From MGIIa-L3 sp11892u (lineage in GTDB: Archaea > Thermoplasmatota > Poseidoniia > Poseidoniales > Poseidoniaceae), in contig CBFHXB010000011.1 of assembly GCA_965659685.1 (NCBI GenBank), forward strand, positions 18,424-82,423: a stretch of 64,000 bases of DNA, given 5' to 3'. The position numbers were made by a program, and so were the translations under genes. The notes under the pieces are model-generated. The model was not told the origin of the DNA, did not search any database, and saw nothing but the letters and a program-made list of their open reading frames with translations. Positions 17,328-25,644 of this stretch are shown here, piece after piece (the stretch's first letter is position 1; each line of letters begins with the position of its first letter).

Positions 17328-19730
17328 ATGCGAGCACTGCGCGCAGCCCTGCTCTCCGTCCTGTTCGTCCTCGGGACTTTTGCTGCTTCAGGCTCAGCAT
17401 CGCTCATTGATGGGGGCGAAATCCATCAAAGCCCAGAGCCCGTGGTGATGTGGTATTCCTCAGGTGGCGACGAGGTGTTGACCCTCGACGGCGAGGGTGT
17501 GTTCATGGCCCTCCGATGGAACGGAGGCGCCTACCAAGTCACCCGTGCGGTCGACCTGAACGTGACGGTCAACGCCGCACGCCTGGACGTTGATGCAGGG
17601 TTGTTGGCGGTTGGACATTCCAGTGGAGCGCTTATCCTCGACCTTGACACCGATCAAATCACGCAGGACATCAGCCTACCAGACCCTGTCGACGACCTGG
17701 ATTGGGACGACGACGGTGACCTGTGGGTGGTGCACAACGGCGGGTTGCGGCAAGCCGTCGAGCACGAAACAGGCGGCCCATCAGGGGTGCGCACCAGCGT
17801 GATGAGCGCAGGAATTTGTTCCTTCGTCATCCTTGAGGACGGACGTGTCCTGACCGCGGGCTTCGACAGCCGACTCCGGGTCCACACCGACGAAGGAATC
17901 CAAGATCAAGACCTGACGGGTCTGGGTGGGGCTCCGACACAACTCATCGAAGACGGTGAATTCGTTTGGGCTGGCCTTTCGAACGGGCGTGTGCTTCGAT
18001 GGAACTCAAGCACATGGTCGTCCGAAGAAGTCGTCACCGCATCTGCACCGATCACGTCCCTGTCCGTTGATGGCGACGGAGGCATGTGGGTGGGGCATCA
18101 AAACGGCATCGTCGTTCACCTTGACGCCTCCCTTGTGTCCACCCAAGAGCACCAAGCCACGGGCAAATCCATCTCTGTGATTCCCAAGAACGACGGCACC
18201 GTTCACCTCGTGAGCGTGACGTCGTCAAACACCCGCGTTCGTCTTCTGGACCTTGACGCGGACGGTGACGGTGTGGCCGATGCCGCCGATGCATTCCCAG
18301 ACGACGCGGCACAAACGGAGGACCGTGACGGGGACGGATACGGCGACAACACGGCCCTCGCGGGAGGCGATCAGTTCCCTGACGACCCGACCCAGTGGGC
18401 CGACCGTGACGGGGACGGTTACGGTGACGAGGCCGAAGGCACCGATGGCGACATGTTCCCTGACGACCCCAACCAATGGGAAGATGCCGACGGTGACGGC
18501 GTTGGCGACAACCAAGCCGATCCTAACGGTGACGTGTTCCCTGAAGATCCAACCCAGTGGGCCGACCGTGACCGGGACGGCTTCGGTGATGCACCAAACG
18601 GTGTGCGCCCGGACGAGTGTCCGGACGCCAACGGGTTCTCGTCGAACGACCGTCGCGGTTGCCCCGACAAAGACCTCGATGGGTGGTCGGACCCCGATGC
18701 AAATTGGTTGGTCGCCCAAGGTGCGGACGCCTTCCCGAACGACAAGACGCAGTGGGCGGATTTCGACGGCGACGGATACGGTGACCATCCCGACGGCACC
18801 ACACCGGACGCCTGCATCACGTCTGGAGGAACTTCCGTTCGAGCCTTGGTCCCTGAACTGGGGGCCACCACCCGATACATCAGCGAGGCGCATTACGGCT
18901 GCCCGGACCTCGACGGCGATGGATGGGCCGATGCCTCCGAGGTCGGTGAGGGTATGGCCGAGAACCCCACCGAGCACATGGACCTCGACGGTGATGGCGT
19001 GGGCGCCAACACCGACTACAACGATACCAACGCCTTGGTGATCGACATCGAGGACCACTGCTTGCTCAGTTTCGACGACCTGAGGGAGGTTTGCCTGGGA
19101 TGGAGGAGCACCGAGTACCAAGATTACCTGGCCACCCTGAACGAGAGCGAGCGCAATCGAATGTCCTACAATTACTGGAACCAGAGCCTTGCCGGCTCCT
19201 CGTCCAGTGGCGGCCTTGACATGGCCTTGGTGGCCGAGGTCGGCTTGGTTGCCGGGGGCATCTTTGTGGTCTGTTCCGTGGTGATTTTGCTCCTTGGTGC
19301 CATGACCAAACGGGTCAAGCGACCGTCCGAGGAGAAGCAATTCGACTCCTTTGGTTTCGATGAATCGGCCAACGAGGAAGCCTTGAGTGGACAAGCCGGC
19401 CTCTCTGCCACCGGTGGTTTGGTCGACGACCTGTGGGACGACGAAGACGCGCCGGAACCCATGGGCGCTGAGGAGGCACTCGACGACGCCGAAGAAGCGC
19501 CGATAATCACCTCAATGGTGGAAGACGTCGTCCTCCAATCCTCAACACCGGCGGAGCCGTCCAGCGAGCCTGAAGCACCCGCCGCGATGGAATCCGTGGA
19601 GGAGGCAGCGGGCGATGAGCCGGAGCGTGAAGCGCCCCCTGTGCCCGAAGAAGGCTTGCCGAACGGCTGGACGATGGATCAATGGAAATGGTACGGGCAT
19701 CAATGGCTCGAACAGAACAAAGGGTCCTGA
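17328..19730 (+). CDS. Membrane-anchored propeller-like surface protein with Asp-rich repeats
   Basis: 800 residues. A signal peptide is followed by a beta-propeller/WD-like region (about 25-305, repeats such as VDDLDWDDDGDLWVVHNGG). Next come seven or more DxDGDGxGD thrombospondin-type-3-like calcium-binding repeats (about 305-560), then one transmembrane helix (about 630-660). The acidic cytoplasmic region ends in a Trp-rich element (GWTMDQWKWYGHQWLEQ). The ATG at 17328 is chosen because it begins the signal peptide. It is probably a calcium-stabilised surface receptor or adhesin. The C-terminal Trp motif is one I associate with several Thermoplasmatota membrane proteins; its function is unknown. 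Confidence 0.82.
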   Translation: MRALRAALLSVLFVLGTFAASGSASLIDGGEIHQSPEPVVMWYSSGGDEVLTLDGEGVFMALRWNGGAYQVTRAVDLNVTVNAARLDVDAGLLAVGHSSGALILDLDTDQITQDISLPDPVDDLDWDDDGDLWVVHNGGLRQAVEHETGGPSGVRTSVMSAGICSFVILEDGRVLTAGFDSRLRVHTDEGIQDQDLTGLGGAPTQLIEDGEFVWAGLSNGRVLRWNSSTWSSEEVVTASAPITSLSVDGDGGMWVGHQNGIVVHLDASLVSTQEHQATGKSISVIPKNDGTVHLVSVTSSNTRVRLLDLDADGDGVADAADAFPDDAAQTEDRDGDGYGDNTALAGGDQFPDDPTQWADRDGDGYGDEAEGTDGDMFPDDPNQWEDADGDGVGDNQADPNGDVFPEDPTQWADRDRDGFGDAPNGVRPDECPDANGFSSNDRRGCPDKDLDGWSDPDANWLVAQGADAFPNDKTQWADFDGDGYGDHPDGTTPDACITSGGTSVRALVPELGATTRYISEAHYGCPDLDGDGWADASEVGEGMAENPTEHMDLDGDGVGANTDYNDTNALVIDIEDHCLLSFDDLREVCLGWRSTEYQDYLATLNESERNRMSYNYWNQSLAGSSSSGGLDMALVAEVGLVAGGIFVVCSVVILLLGAMTKRVKRPSEEKQFDSFGFDESANEEALSGQAGLSATGGLVDDLWDDEDAPEPMGAEEALDDAEEAPIITSMVEDVVLQSSTPAEPSSEPEAPAAMESVEEAAGDEPEREAPPVPEEGLPNGWTMDQWKWYGHQWLEQNKGS

Positions 19731-19985
19731 TCACGACCAGCGCACGGGAAGGTCTGCGCGAAGTTTGGCCAGTTCCTCTCCAGAATAGAGCGGTCGACCT
19801 CCTTCTTTTACCGTGCTCTGAATGAGCCACAGCACGCCGTTCCAGGCGCTCCGTGTCGCGGTGATTTCGACGTCTCCCCGGGCGGCAACGCCCATGAGTT
19901 CTGCTTCAACGGTGGTGGGGTCGAAGAGGGCTTTCACAAGGTGGCGGGTCTCAAAGGCCACCTGAGGTGGCTTCCAACTCATCAT
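19731..19985 (-). CDS. Unknown small protein paired with an RHH-like gene
   Basis: 84 residues from the ATG at 19985, or 87 from the GTG at 19994, which would overlap the upstream stop by 4 bases. Compact mixed alpha/beta composition (MSWKPPQVAFETRHLVKALF at the start, VEITATRSAWNGVLWLIQST in the middle). I recognise no family; there is no PIN-domain acid triad and no RelE-like basic cluster. Tight coupling behind a ribbon-helix-helix-like gene resembles toxin-antitoxin architecture, but nothing in the protein itself shows toxicity. Confidence 0.55.
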   Translation of the reverse strand: MMSWKPPQVAFETRHLVKALFDPTTVEAELMGVAARGDVEITATRSAWNGVLWLIQSTVKEGGRPLYSGEELAKLRADLPVRWS

Positions 19986-19990
19986 GGCGA

Positions 19991-20233
19991 TCACACCCTG
20001 AATGGAGCGAGGTTCAACCGCTCGACGAGGTGGTCCACGTCGACGTCCGCCGTTGCCTTCGCACGCTCGCGAAGCAACTCAAGGCTGCCGTCCATGCGCG
20101 CCATGCGTTGGTGGCGAATGAGGTCAAGCAGGACCTCATTCACGCTCTTGTATCCGCCAAGCGAGCGCAACGTGTTCAATTGTCTTCGTACTTCGTAGCT
20201 CACGCTTACCGAGGTCATTCCCTTCGCTGTCAT
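19991..20233 (-). CDS. Small ribbon-helix-helix-like DNA-binding protein (antitoxin-like)
   Basis: 80 residues. The N-terminal strand TSVSVSYEVRRQLNTLR, then LGGYKSVNEVLLDLIRHQR, follows the strand-helix-helix pattern of VapB/CopG-type archaeal regulators. The C-terminal helix could bind a partner. It overlaps or abuts the next small gene by translational coupling. A TATA-like tacttaa sits 34 bases upstream (20267-20273). An autoregulated two-gene unit is inferred. Confidence 0.6.
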   Translation of the reverse strand: MTAKGMTSVSVSYEVRRQLNTLRSLGGYKSVNEVLLDLIRHQRMARMDGSLELLRERAKATADVDVDHLVERLNLAPFRV

Positions 20234-20266
20234 CGTGCATCCCGTTGGTTGGTGCCCTCTATGCGC

Positions 20267-20273
20267 TACTTAA
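20267..20273 (-). promoter_or_regulatory. Possible TATA box for the RHH-like gene pair
   Basis: Read on the minus strand this is TTAAGTA in a GC-rich context, 34 bases before the start codon at 20233. That is a workable distance for an archaeal promoter with a short leader. Confidence 0.3.
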
Positions 20274-20323
20274 GGCGCGCGAGGCGGAATGCCCCTTGAG
20301 GGCGATTTCAGGACCCCTTGCGC

Positions 20324-21286
20324 TCAGCGGCGACCCTGCGCCTCAAGGGAGACCCTTGAGGGCTCACGGACCCCGAATTCTCGACGCATGTCCTGCACGC
20401 GGCGGTGGAATTCGCGTGCCAAGGTCCAGTATTCCAGGGAGCCTGCTCCGGCTCCGGAGGACGTGGGTTTGTTGAGCAAGACGGTCGGTGCTCCGGACCA
20501 CGGTGCCTCAGCCACGTTCACCAGACGTCGAATCGACGTGCTGAACAATTTGTTCGGGATGCTGAGGGCGACTTGGTCGCACACGTGACGCGACAGTTTG
20601 GAGCGGGCGTCGACCATGGTCATCACGACGCCGAAAATCTTCAGGTTCCGGTTGATCCTTCGCTGGATCATCTTGACCGAGTTCATCAGCATGCTGAATC
20701 CTTCCAAGGAGTAGTATTCCGCCTGAACGGGGACCATCACCCAATTTGCTGCGCTCAGGGCGTTGATGGACAACAGTCCGAGGGAGGGGGGTGTGTCGAT
20801 GACGATGTAGTCGAAGTGGTCGATGATGGGCGCCAACGCTTCCTTGAGGCGAGTCTCACGCCCGATCTTGTGGGAGAGTTCGATCTCCGCTCCGGAGAGG
20901 TGGATGTCGCTGGGAAGCAACCAGAGGTTCTCTGTGGTCAGGGTGGCGGGTGGACGGCCCTTCTCGTTGCGCAGCATCCATGCGTTCCGCATGGAGGCCG
21001 TCAGGTCCTCAGGACCGATCAGGTACTCGTCCATCAAGGGCAATTCCTCGCCGAGATCGTTGGTCAAGAGGTCGTACGCCGTCTTTTTGACGCGCTTCTT
21101 CTCGATGCCAAAGGACGTCGCGCAGTTCCCTTGCGGATCCAAATCGATGAGCAACACCTTCGCAGGAGGTAGCCCCATCTTCTGGTGACCGCGGGCCAGC
21201 GCCGCTGCAAGGTTGACCGCCGTGGTGGTCTTCGCGCAACCGCCCTTTTGGTTGGCGACCGCGATGACCATCTTGTACGGGTCCAT
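20324..21286 (-). CDS. parA: ParA/Soj-family partition ATPase
   Basis: 320-residue Walker-type ATPase of the MinD/ParA superfamily, probably segregating chromosome or protein cargo. Deviant Walker A KGGCAKTTT lies at about residues 14-22 (signature Lys present; the usual Gly before the catalytic Lys is Ala). The switch/Walker B region VIDTPPSLGLL is at about 167, and the A'-box DLDPQGN at about 48. The ORF starts with MDPYKMVIAVANQKGG. No ParB is adjacent; the small DNA-binding gene downstream could be a partner but is not ParB-like. Confidence 0.9.
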   Translation of the reverse strand: MDPYKMVIAVANQKGGCAKTTTAVNLAAALARGHQKMGLPPAKVLLIDLDPQGNCATSFGIEKKRVKKTAYDLLTNDLGEELPLMDEYLIGPEDLTASMRNAWMLRNEKGRPPATLTTENLWLLPSDIHLSGAEIELSHKIGRETRLKEALAPIIDHFDYIVIDTPPSLGLLSINALSAANWVMVPVQAEYYSLEGFSMLMNSVKMIQRRINRNLKIFGVVMTMVDARSKLSRHVCDQVALSIPNKLFSTSIRRLVNVAEAPWSGAPTVLLNKPTSSGAGAGSLEYWTLAREFHRRVQDMRREFGVREPSRVSLEAQGRR

Positions 21287-21347
21287 GCCTTCACTCCCGA
21301 GACGTTGAACCTCGGCTCTCCCCTATCAACCCCGGCCTCAATCCGCA

Positions 21348-22331
21348 TCAAACGGGCTGAACCACGGGCACAGGAACTTCGGACAGGATCTTGCGAACGA
21401 TGTGCCCGCCGGTGATGCCTCGAATCTTGGCTTCGGGCTTCATCACGATCCTGTGGCTGATGACCTGCATGGCGACGCTCTTGATGTCGTCAGGCACCAC
21501 GTAGGTGCGACCGGCGATGGCCGCTGAGGCACGGCCGGTCTTGAACAGGGCCTGAGAGGCACGGGGCGATGCGCCGTTGACCACGCGGTGGTCTTCACGG
21601 GTGCGCTGAACGATTTCAACGATGTACGCAAGGATGGAGGGGTCCACGTGAACGCCTTCCAGGGCACGTTGCATGGCGACGACCTTCTTGGGTTCAGTCA
21701 CCTGATCGACTTCGTGTTCGTCCTTCCCTCGCATCTTTCGACGAGCCAAAATGGCCTTCTCTTCTGCACGGTCGGGGTATCCCATGCTCATTTTCATCAG
21801 GAAACGGTCCATCTGTGCCTCAGGGAGCGGGTAGGTTCCCTCTTGTTCGATGGGGTTCTGGGTGGCCAACACGACGAAGGGGGCAGGAAGCTTGTGGGTG
21901 ATGCCCTCAATGGTCACTTGCTTCTCTTCCATCGCCTCAAGCAGGGCCGCCTGGGTCTTGGGCGGAGCACGGTTGATCTCATCAGCGAGGAGGATGTTGG
22001 AAAACAAGGGGCCAGCGCGGAGCTTGAAGTCACCCGACTTTTGGTCGTACATGTAGGTTCCCATGATGTCGGAGGGAAGCAGGTCAGGGGTGAACTGAAC
22101 ACGCTTGAACTTGCAGCCAAGGGCACGTGCGAAGGTGTTCGCGAGCAGGGTCTTGGCCAACCCGGGGAAGTCCTCAAGAAGCATGTTGCCGTTTGAGAGG
22201 ATTCCAACGGTGACACGACGGAGGTTCTCCTCTTTTCCGATGATGACCTTTCCAACCTCGCTCATGAGGTCGTTTGCAATCTGGGACACGGTGCTGATGA
22301 TTTTCGCGGTGTTCGCGTCTGCTGCTTGCAT
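21348..22331 (-). CDS. MoxR-family AAA+ ATPase
   Basis: 327 residues, typical of MoxR proteins. The Walker A variant FPGLAKTLL is at about 57, Walker B ILLADEINRAPP at about 118, sensor 1 VVLATQNPIEQEGTYPL at about 153, and a C-terminal lid follows. MoxR ATPases act as chaperones that activate vWA or metal-containing proteins and usually neighbour DUF58 genes. Here the DUF58 gene lies about 36 kb away (58701-59972). The ATG has GGTGATAGG just upstream. Confidence 0.92.
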   Translation of the reverse strand: MQAADANTAKIISTVSQIANDLMSEVGKVIIGKEENLRRVTVGILSNGNMLLEDFPGLAKTLLANTFARALGCKFKRVQFTPDLLPSDIMGTYMYDQKSGDFKLRAGPLFSNILLADEINRAPPKTQAALLEAMEEKQVTIEGITHKLPAPFVVLATQNPIEQEGTYPLPEAQMDRFLMKMSMGYPDRAEEKAILARRKMRGKDEHEVDQVTEPKKVVAMQRALEGVHVDPSILAYIVEIVQRTREDHRVVNGASPRASQALFKTGRASAAIAGRTYVVPDDIKSVAMQVISHRIVMKPEAKIRGITGGHIVRKILSEVPVPVVQPV

Positions 22332-22368
22332 CCTATCACCTATTCAGACCTGTAGGCTTGTCCATCCT

Positions 22369-22376
22369 GATTTGAA
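22369..22376 (-). promoter_or_regulatory. Probable TATA box for the MoxR gene
   Basis: On the minus strand TTCAAATC lies 38 bases before the start codon at 22331. It is nearly identical to the EF-1 alpha TATA element in this window (TTCAAATA). Confidence 0.4.
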
Positions 22377-22408
22377 CGTGCTTGCGGGCGACATCACCCT
22401 TGCATCAC

Positions 22409-24241
22409 TCATCTGGCCCAAAAGTGGTTCTCTTTTCGATGCAGTCGCACGATTTCCTCGAGAATCTCTTGTTCAACTGCCGTCAATTCCACTTTCCGGA
22501 GCCGACGCGCATGCGATTCCGGGACGTCGACAAAGAATTCGTCGCCTTCGTTGATGTGGCGCCCGACGGTTGGGCCTTGGATGGCGCAGGCCACTTCATC
22601 GCCTTGGTTTGCTTCTCGCACGTCCTCACTGTCGCGCGTACGAAGGGACTTCACCTGCCCCACTTGGGAACCGTCTGGACGCATCAACCGTTGACCGATG
22701 TGAACGCGACCGCCAACCACACGGACCCCAATGATCGCAGGGTCGCGTCCACGGAAGGTGTGGTTTTCGAGGTACAGCAATCGGCCCGGGTGCACCAGGT
22801 CTTCCCGAGCAGCGGCTTCGGCCGCGGCTTTGGTTTCATCACGCCACGTCTCAATTTCCTCGATGATGTGGTAGATGATCTCCCCTGCCACGAATTTGAC
22901 GGGTGCGTCATCCCCGGTCAGGCGGTCCGCAACCTCACGGTTCGGGGCGATGGAGAATCCCGCAATGATGCGGTTCAGGGGGTCCTTGGCCGATTCCGCG
23001 GTCAAGATGTCCCGCTTGTTCACAGGGCCAACGGTGGCCATGCGGATTGGGATGTCGAGCTGGCCCAATTCAAACGCGAGTGCTTCCAGCCCACCGATGG
23101 TGTCCGCTTTGATGACGACGCCTTCTTCGTCCAAGTCGATGTCAACCCGGCATTCCTCCCTGCACGCGGCCATCGCTGCTTCGAGGGCTTCATCGTCCTT
23201 GGCCAACCGGACCGTGGTGCCGGCAAGGGCGCGCTCAAGGCCCTGTGCGACGATCTTCACGCCGCAGGCCGCTTCCACGTGGTCCACGCTTTCCCAACGG
23301 TCACCCGCGTCGCGCATTTCGGACATGCCTCGTGGCCTCTTCAGCCCCTTGATCCGGGTGGTTGCAGGACCGTCAGAGGTGGCGAAGACGATGCGGTCAG
23401 CCGTTCGGAGGATGCCTCGGGAGAGGATCACGTCGATCGTTTTGCTCATGCCGACTTCGTCCTTCATCTCCAAGATGGTGCCCTCGGCGTCACCCAGGGT
23501 GTCCGTCAAGCGGTCTTCGAGGAAACGTTCGGCCAAACCAACGGTCACCGTCAGCAGGTCCTGAAGGCCTTCGCCCTCCTTGGCTGACATGGGGACAAGA
23601 GCGACGTCACTGCGGAAATCCTTGATGCGGTCGTACCGTTCGAGGTTGAACCCATGCTCACCGAACATCCCCACCATCTTCCAAAACCGGTCTTCGAAGA
23701 GTGCTTGCACGTCCTTTCGCTGTTCTTGGAAGGAGGCGATGAACGCTCGTCCACGTTCGGAACGCCAACCGTGCAGGCGGTCCACTTTGTTCCCGGCCAC
23801 GACGAATGGCGTTCGGGTTCGTCGAAGGATCTCCAAGCTCTCAATGGTCTGAGGCTGAAGCCCTTCCATGATGTCCACCACGAGGATGGCGATGTCGGCC
23901 AACTGGCCCCCACGTGAACGAAGCGACGTGAAGGAATGGTGGCCAGGTGTGTCGATGAAGAGCAAACCGGGGGACTTGAAATTCCGGCCACCCATCATTG
24001 CCGCGCAGGTGTCGTTGAGCACGGCGGCGGGGACTTCGGTGGCGCCGATGTGTTGGGTGATGCCACCGGCTTCGCGGTCCATCACCGAGGCTTGACGGTC
24101 CACGCCAATGGAGCGGACCAAATCGAGCAGGCTGGTTTTCCCATGGTCAACGTGCCCGAGCACGCTGACGATCGGTTGTCGGTTTTCACCTCGGAGTGGG
24201 GCGTCCTCTTCGGGGGCGGTTGGTTCCGCCTCGTCCGACAT
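22409..24241 (-). CDS. infB: Archaeal translation initiation factor aIF5B/IF2
   Basis: 610-residue GTPase promoting subunit joining, the usual archaeal size. GHVDHGKTSLL is at about residues 29-39, the switch region AGGITQHIGA at 58-67, DTPGH at about 96 and NKVD at about 152. Domains II-IV follow, with the conserved VGGRVHIGQRL region near residue 515. The ATG at 24241 has GAGGTGGGG before it. It closes an operon of L7Ae, S28e, L24e and ndk, 13 bases behind ndk. Confidence 0.96.
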   Translation of the reverse strand: MSDEAEPTAPEEDAPLRGENRQPIVSVLGHVDHGKTSLLDLVRSIGVDRQASVMDREAGGITQHIGATEVPAAVLNDTCAAMMGGRNFKSPGLLFIDTPGHHSFTSLRSRGGQLADIAILVVDIMEGLQPQTIESLEILRRTRTPFVVAGNKVDRLHGWRSERGRAFIASFQEQRKDVQALFEDRFWKMVGMFGEHGFNLERYDRIKDFRSDVALVPMSAKEGEGLQDLLTVTVGLAERFLEDRLTDTLGDAEGTILEMKDEVGMSKTIDVILSRGILRTADRIVFATSDGPATTRIKGLKRPRGMSEMRDAGDRWESVDHVEAACGVKIVAQGLERALAGTTVRLAKDDEALEAAMAACREECRVDIDLDEEGVVIKADTIGGLEALAFELGQLDIPIRMATVGPVNKRDILTAESAKDPLNRIIAGFSIAPNREVADRLTGDDAPVKFVAGEIIYHIIEEIETWRDETKAAAEAAAREDLVHPGRLLYLENHTFRGRDPAIIGVRVVGGRVHIGQRLMRPDGSQVGQVKSLRTRDSEDVREANQGDEVACAIQGPTVGRHINEGDEFFVDVPESHARRLRKVELTAVEQEILEEIVRLHRKENHFWAR

Positions 24242-24254
24242 GCCCCCACCTCGA

Positions 24255-24701
24255 TCATTCGTAGACCCAGCGCTGGCCGTCTTGAGTCCACTCCATCAGG
24301 CCTTCAGGGAACCAGAGGGCCAACTCCGCAGCAGCGGTGTCTTCTCCGTCGGATCCGTGAATCATGTTGTATCCCATGTCCATGCCGTAATCGCCACGGA
24401 TGGTGCCGGGGTCGGCTTCGCGGCCGTTGGTGGCGCCGATGAGGCGACGTGCGACGGCGATGGCGTCAACGCCACGCCATGCCATGCAGACGACAGGCCC
24501 TGAGGTCACGAAGGTGATGAGGCCCTCGAAGAAAGGACGTTCAGCGTGCACGGCGTAGTGCGTGCGCGCAATGGTTTCGTCGGGGACCATGGACTTCATG
24601 CCCACCAATTGGAGGCCCTTGCGTTCGAATCGGTTGAGAATTTCACCGACCAAGCCGCGTTGGACACCGTCGGGCTTGATCATGACATACGTGGTCTGCA
24701 T
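24255..24701 (-). CDS. ndk: Nucleoside diphosphate kinase
   Basis: Transfers the gamma-phosphate between NTPs and NDPs. 148 residues. MIKPDGVQRGLVGEI is near the N-terminus. The active-site His is in NMIHGSDG at about residue 117, followed by the conserved SDGED segment. The ATG at 24701 is preferred over an in-frame GTG at 24710 because AGGTGA lies at the right distance before it. Part of the L7Ae-S28e-L24e-ndk-infB operon, a gene order known in archaea. Confidence 0.97.
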   Translation of the reverse strand: MQTTYVMIKPDGVQRGLVGEILNRFERKGLQLVGMKSMVPDETIARTHYAVHAERPFFEGLITFVTSGPVVCMAWRGVDAIAVARRLIGATNGREADPGTIRGDYGMDMGYNMIHGSDGEDTAAAELALWFPEGLMEWTQDGQRWVYE

Positions 24702-24760
24702 GGTTTTCACCTGAGTCGGCGACCGAGCCGCCCTTCAAGAAGCATCCTATGGCCGGTGGC

Positions 24761-24952
24761 TCACTGGATGCCGCCCTTCACGTAATGGCGCGTCCACTTG
24801 ACGCGGCGCGCGTTACGCTTGAGGTGGACCATGTTCTTGCGGGCCTTGGAATTCTTGAACCACAAGATGCTCCCGTCGCGTCGGACGAACATCGTTCCCG
24901 TACCGGGTTCGATCTCGTCACCGGAGAAGCTGCAAACACGTCGCTCTGGCAT
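24761..24952 (-). CDS. rpl24e: 50S ribosomal protein L24e (eL24)
   Basis: 63-residue archaeal/eukaryotic-specific large-subunit protein. It carries the N-terminal zinc-ribbon half CSFSGDEIEPGTG and the family core RRDGSILWFKNSKARKN. The zinc site keeps only one visible Cys instead of the four of many relatives. The ATG at 24952 follows GAGGTGAACCCC; an in-frame GTG at 24961 is less likely. It starts 5 bases after the S28e stop. Confidence 0.95.
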   Translation of the reverse strand: MPERRVCSFSGDEIEPGTGTMFVRRDGSILWFKNSKARKNMVHLKRNARRVKWTRHYVKGGIQ

Positions 24953-24957
24953 GGGGT

Positions 24958-25182
24958 TCACCTCGCATTCAACTTGCGGGCCTCGCGGCCCGTGTCCTTG
25001 AGCATCAGGATATCACCGACTCGGACGGGGCCGAGCACGTTTCGGGTGATGATGCGACCGACGTCGCGTGGGTTGGGTGCGTCGTTGACGCGGACCTTCA
25101 CCTGCGTTGCTTCCCCGGTCATACCGGTTCGGCCGACGACTTCGACGACCTCAGCGGGCCATCCTCCGAGTTCTTCGCTCAT
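24958..25182 (-). CDS. rps28e: 30S ribosomal protein S28e (eS28)
   Basis: 74-residue small-subunit protein with the conserved VVGRTGMTGEATQVKVRV strand and RNVLGPVRVGDIL core. The ATG at 25182 is preceded by GGAGGAATCC, which decides it over upstream frames. Lies between L7Ae and L24e. Confidence 0.96.
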   Translation of the reverse strand: MSEELGGWPAEVVEVVGRTGMTGEATQVKVRVNDAPNPRDVGRIITRNVLGPVRVGDILMLKDTGREARKLNAR

Positions 25183-25196
25183 GTGGATTCCTCCGT

Positions 25197-25568
25197 TCAA
25201 GCCCGCAGGCCCTTGATGAGTTCGAGGACTTCATCGAGCATTTCCTGGGCGGCTTTGGGCACGTCCATGATGGCGAGGCTTGCGGCCTTCACTCCAGTTT
25301 CCATGCCGGCTTCCTTGGCCAAGAATTCCTGGGAAGGAACGTAGCCGAAGGGGATGCTGTTGTCGTCGCAGATGAGTGGGATGTGGTTGACCAACTCGGG
25401 GGGGTTGACGTCCTCAGCGAGGACGACAAAGGCCGCAGTCTTGCGAAGGGCCACTTTGGTGACTTCGTTCGACCCGCGCTTGATGCGGCCGCCATTGCAG
25501 GCTTGCACCAATTCGTAGATCTTGTTGCTGACGTCTTCAGGGGTTTCGTATCGAACATGCACACTCAT
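25197..25568 (-). CDS. rpl7ae: Ribosomal protein L7Ae (eL8), kink-turn binder
   Basis: 123 residues. Binds kink-turn RNA in the ribosome, C/D and H/ACA guide RNPs and RNase P. Family core: CNGGRIKRGSNEVTK (RNA contact) and AAFVVLAEDVNPPELVNHIP, then the FGYVPSQEFLAKEAG segment. The ATG at 25568 is set by the GAGGAGG site 6 bases upstream; upstream in-frame codons run into the prs gene. First gene of the translation operon, with a strong TATA box. Confidence 0.97.
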   Translation of the reverse strand: MSVHVRYETPEDVSNKIYELVQACNGGRIKRGSNEVTKVALRKTAAFVVLAEDVNPPELVNHIPLICDDNSIPFGYVPSQEFLAKEAGMETGVKAASLAIMDVPKAAQEMLDEVLELIKGLRA

Positions 25569-25611
25569 CGGATATCCTCCTCGTGTAGGTAAGCCGTGCG
25601 CCACGTGGTTC

Positions 25612-25620
25612 GGATATAAA
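25612..25620 (-). promoter_or_regulatory. Strong TATA box for the L7Ae operon
   Basis: On the minus strand TTTATATCC, close to the archaeal consensus TTTATATA, lies 44 bases before the L7Ae start codon. It stands out from the GC-rich surroundings. It probably drives L7Ae-S28e-L24e-ndk-infB. Confidence 0.65.
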
Positions 25621-25644
25621 CGCACCGCCAAGCGTTTGCCGGCC

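Noticed and set aside
18240..19020. Asp-Gly-rich tandem pattern as a DNA repeat or CRISPR
   Set aside because: The repetition is at protein level (DxDGDGxGD calcium-binding-type repeats) with variable DNA spacing; there are no spacer-like units.
22382..23587. 401-codon frame opposite aIF5B
   Set aside because: Antisense of a conserved GTPase; no ribosome-binding site or family pattern.
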